NCBI GenBank assembly: GCA_903928045.1
Contig: CAIYPH010000813.1
Coordinates: 1-6,257 of the forward strand
Length of the DNA stretch: 6,257 nt
Direction: 5' to 3'
Source: an uncultured Rhodospirillales bacterium
GTDB lineage: Bacteria > Pseudomonadota > Alphaproteobacteria > Acetobacterales > Acetobacteraceae
This document shows positions 4,895-6,257 of this stretch, one piece after another. Positions within the stretch are counted from its first letter, which is position 1. Each line of letters begins with the position of its first letter. Below the pieces are notes generated by a model. That model saw only the letters and a list, made by a program, of their open reading frames with translations. It was not told where the DNA came from and made no database searches. The position numbers and the translations under genes are program-made.

Positions 4895-5311
4895 ATGAAC
4901 GATACTCGCGACTACGGCATTGCCCTGCTCCGCGTCACGCTGGGCGGGCTGATCCTCAGCCATGGGCTGGTGAAGCTGTTCGTGTTCACCCCCGCCGGGA
5001 CGGTCGGCTTCTTTGCCAGCCTCGGCCTGCCGGCGATTGCGGCCTATGCGACGATGGCGCTGGAGGTCGGCGGTGGGCTCGCGCTGATTGCCGGGCTGTT
5101 CGTCCGCCCCGTCGCGCTGCTCCAGGCGGTGCTGCTGCTCGGCACGATCGTGACCGTGCATGGCGCCAACGGGTTCTCCTTCGCGGCCAAGGGCGGCGGC
5201 TGGGAATATCCGGCGTTCTGGGCGGTGACGCTGGTGGTGCTGGCGTTGACCGGGCCGGGCGCGCTCGCGCTCCGCTTCGGGCAAGCGCAGACAGCGCCCG
5301 ACGCGGCCTGA
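4895..5311 (+). CDS. DoxX-family integral membrane protein
   Basis: The protein has 138 aa, the usual DoxX length. About four membrane helices are predicted: residues 8-31, 47-69, 73-91 and 105-126. Family hallmarks are the HGLVKLF motif at the end of helix 1, GTVGFFASLGLP (35-46), ALEVGGGLALI in helix 2, and HGANGFSFAAKGGGWEYP (89-106) before helix 4. DoxX proteins sit in the cytoplasmic membrane and are linked to quinone, thiosulfate or redox-stress functions in different bacteria; the role here is not known. The start at 4895 is set by AGGAG seven bases upstream; a longer frame from 4835 lacks this. It is the first gene of a likely two-gene operon, with a 33-bp gap to the dioxygenase gene and no terminator between them. 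Confidence 0.9.
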   Translation: MNDTRDYGIALLRVTLGGLILSHGLVKLFVFTPAGTVGFFASLGLPAIAAYATMALEVGGGLALIAGLFVRPVALLQAVLLLGTIVTVHGANGFSFAAKGGGWEYPAFWAVTLVVLALTGPGALALRFGQAQTAPDAA

Positions 5312-5344
5312 TAGACTGACGCCACCCAACGCGAGGACATGACC

Positions 5345-6121
5345 ATGCTCCCGAGTATTTTCATCAGCCACGGCTCGCCCATGCTGGCGCTCACCGAAGC
5401 CCCGGCGCGGGATTTCCTGCGCGGCTTCGGCCATGGGATCGAGCGGCCCAAGGCCATCCTGGTCGCCTCAGCCCATTGGGAGACCGCGGCGCCGGAGGTC
5501 AACGCGGTGGTGCGCAACGAGACCATCTATGATTTCGGCGGTTTTCCGCGCGCACTCTACGAACTGACCTACAACCCGCCGGGGGACCCCGCGCTGGCCG
5601 AACATGTCAGCGACCTGCTCTGCGCCGCGGGGCTGCAAAGTTCGGTCGATCACAAGCGCGGGCTCGACCACGGCGCCTGGGTGCCGCTGTTCCTGGCCTA
5701 CCCCGATGCCGATATTCCCGTTTTGCAGGTCTCGGTGCAGAGCCATCTCGGCCCGGCACATCACTACGAGCTCGGCCGCGCATTGGCGCCGCTGCGCGAG
5801 GAGGGCGTGCTGATCATCGGCTCCGGCAGCTGGACCCATAACCTCCGCCTGCTCGACCGCGGCGGCATCGACGCCCCCGAGGCGCCGCATGTCGTCGCCT
5901 TCTCCGACTGGATGGACCAGGCGCTGACCGAGGGCCGCCGCTGCGATCTGCTGACCTACCGCACCAAGGCACCCTTCGCGGTGCAGGAGCACCCGACGGA
6001 GGAGCATCTGCTGCCCCTCTTCGTCGCCATGGGCGCCGGCGGCGAGGCGGCCAAGCCGACCCGCATCCATAAAAGCGTCACCTACGGCGCGTTGCGCATG
6101 GATGCTTACGCTTTTAGCTAA
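5345..6121 (+). CDS. ygiD: DODA/YgiD-type class III extradiol ring-cleavage dioxygenase
   Basis: The protein has 258 aa and is cytosolic. It belongs to the LigB superfamily, which uses non-heme Fe(II) or Zn to open catechol-type rings; E. coli YgiD acts on L-DOPA in vitro. Motifs in order are SHGSPM (H9), ASAHWE (H44), the DHGAWVPL block (H109), GSGSWTHNL (H165), EHPTEEHLLPL (H216, H221) and KSVTYGALRMDAYAF at the C-terminus. H9 and H44 are the expected metal ligands, with the remaining ligand and catalytic histidines among those later blocks. Two ATGs are available: the one at 5345 has AGGA seven bases upstream, while the one at 5339 has almost no spacing, so I chose 5345. The natural substrate is unknown. 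Pairing with DoxX and a divergent LysR gene is a recurrent arrangement and suggests a response to an aromatic or quinone. The IS copy begins right after its TAA stop. Confidence 0.93.
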   Translation: MLPSIFISHGSPMLALTEAPARDFLRGFGHGIERPKAILVASAHWETAAPEVNAVVRNETIYDFGGFPRALYELTYNPPGDPALAEHVSDLLCAAGLQSSVDHKRGLDHGAWVPLFLAYPDADIPVLQVSVQSHLGPAHHYELGRALAPLREEGVLIIGSGSWTHNLRLLDRGGIDAPEAPHVVAFSDWMDQALTEGRRCDLLTYRTKAPFAVQEHPTEEHLLPLFVAMGAGGEAAKPTRIHKSVTYGALRMDAYAFS

Positions 6122-6257
6122 GAGTCTGACTCGGAATTGATGAAAACGGATCACGCTCGTGCCAGGCGTCTGGTGAGCAGGCGGATGTGTGCGATGAGCA
6201 ACCATGCGCTCGCGCTGGAGATCGTCGCCTCGAAATCCTTGGCGAGCCTGCGGCATC
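6122..6257 (-). mobile_element. IS5-type insertion sequence, 3' end (continues past the right edge)
   Basis: The end begins GAGTCTGACTCGGAATTGATG at 6122, 29 bp outside the transposase stop codon, which fits an IS terminal repeat. GAGT-CTG-ACTC at the tip is itself a small palindrome. The flanking bases are CTAA (6118-6121), compatible with the TNA or YTAR targets of IS5-family groups. The other end and the duplicated target lie outside the window, so the boundary is inferred. Confidence 0.65.
6151..6257 (-). CDS. IS5-family transposase, C-terminal end (partial)
   Basis: The last 34 residues are visible: CRRLAKDFEATISSASAWLL, then IAHIRLLTRRLARA, then a stop at 6151-6153. The block RRLAKDFE...SA.AWL..A.I.LL.RRLAR is the characteristic tail of many IS5-family DDE transposases of proteobacteria, where the E of the DDE triad lies shortly upstream, outside this window. 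Whether the gene is intact cannot be judged. It is convergent with the dioxygenase gene. Confidence 0.8.
   Translation of the reverse strand, partial: CRRLAKDFEATISSASAWLLIAHIRLLTRRLARA

Noticed and set aside
4784..5434. Upstream extension of the LysR frame to about 519 codons
   Set aside because: The extra part is antisense to doxX and the dioxygenase start. LysR proteins start at MLDWDGLHTFL, and the promoter region lies in the extension.
5468..6256. 262-codon minus-strand frame
   Set aside because: Antisense to the dioxygenase gene, which has all family histidine motifs. Its right end is also out of frame with the recognisable transposase tail.
1..6257. CRISPR array, tRNA or rRNA genes
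   Set aside because: No regularly spaced repeats of CRISPR size, no cloverleaf with a T-loop signature and no rRNA-like conserved stretches were seen on either strand.

Overview
The window is a GC-rich bacterial chromosomal segment. Its codon and protein character (class II ribonucleotide reductase, LysR/DoxX/LigB-type dioxygenase block, IS5-type transposase) suggests an alphaproteobacterium. Acetobacteraceae such as Acidiphilium relatives are my guess, not something the sequence proves. Most genes lie on the minus strand; only doxX and the dioxygenase are on the plus strand.

Layout. At 1-209 (-) is the 5' part of an unrecognised gene, with a good sigma-70-type promoter so close that the mRNA may be leaderless. 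Region 210-588 has no convincing intact gene. It holds what looks like the broken end of a ParD/ParE-type toxin-antitoxin pair. Region 589-1364 is a REP-transposase unit: a 174-aa Y1/HUH REP-associated tyrosine transposase (RAYT) with three GTAG-headed REP hairpins. One of these overlaps the RAYT stop codon, and the other two form an inverted pair upstream. Region 1391-3805 (-) encodes a compact adenosylcobalamin-dependent (class II) ribonucleotide reductase of 804 aa. It is preceded by a probable pair of NrdR boxes set 32 bp apart over its promoter. Region 3875-4783 (-) is a LysR-type regulator. It is divergent from a two-gene plus-strand operon: a DoxX-family membrane protein (4895-5311) and a YgiD/LigB-type class III extradiol ring-cleaving dioxygenase (5345-6121). 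The LysR/DoxX gap carries two abutting palindromes and three phased 11-bp repeats. From 6122 to the right edge is the end of an IS5-type insertion sequence, abutting the stop codon of the dioxygenase gene.

How it fits together. The LysR protein probably controls the doxX-dioxygenase operon, an arrangement typical of small aromatic or quinone response loci. nrdJ supplies deoxynucleotides without needing oxygen and is probably repressed by NrdR when dNTP or ATP pools are high. The left end is an accumulation zone for small mobile and decayed elements. No wholly new system is evident. The most informative items are the REP/RAYT unit, the NrdR box pair, the tandem repeat inside nrdJ and the candidate leaderless gene.
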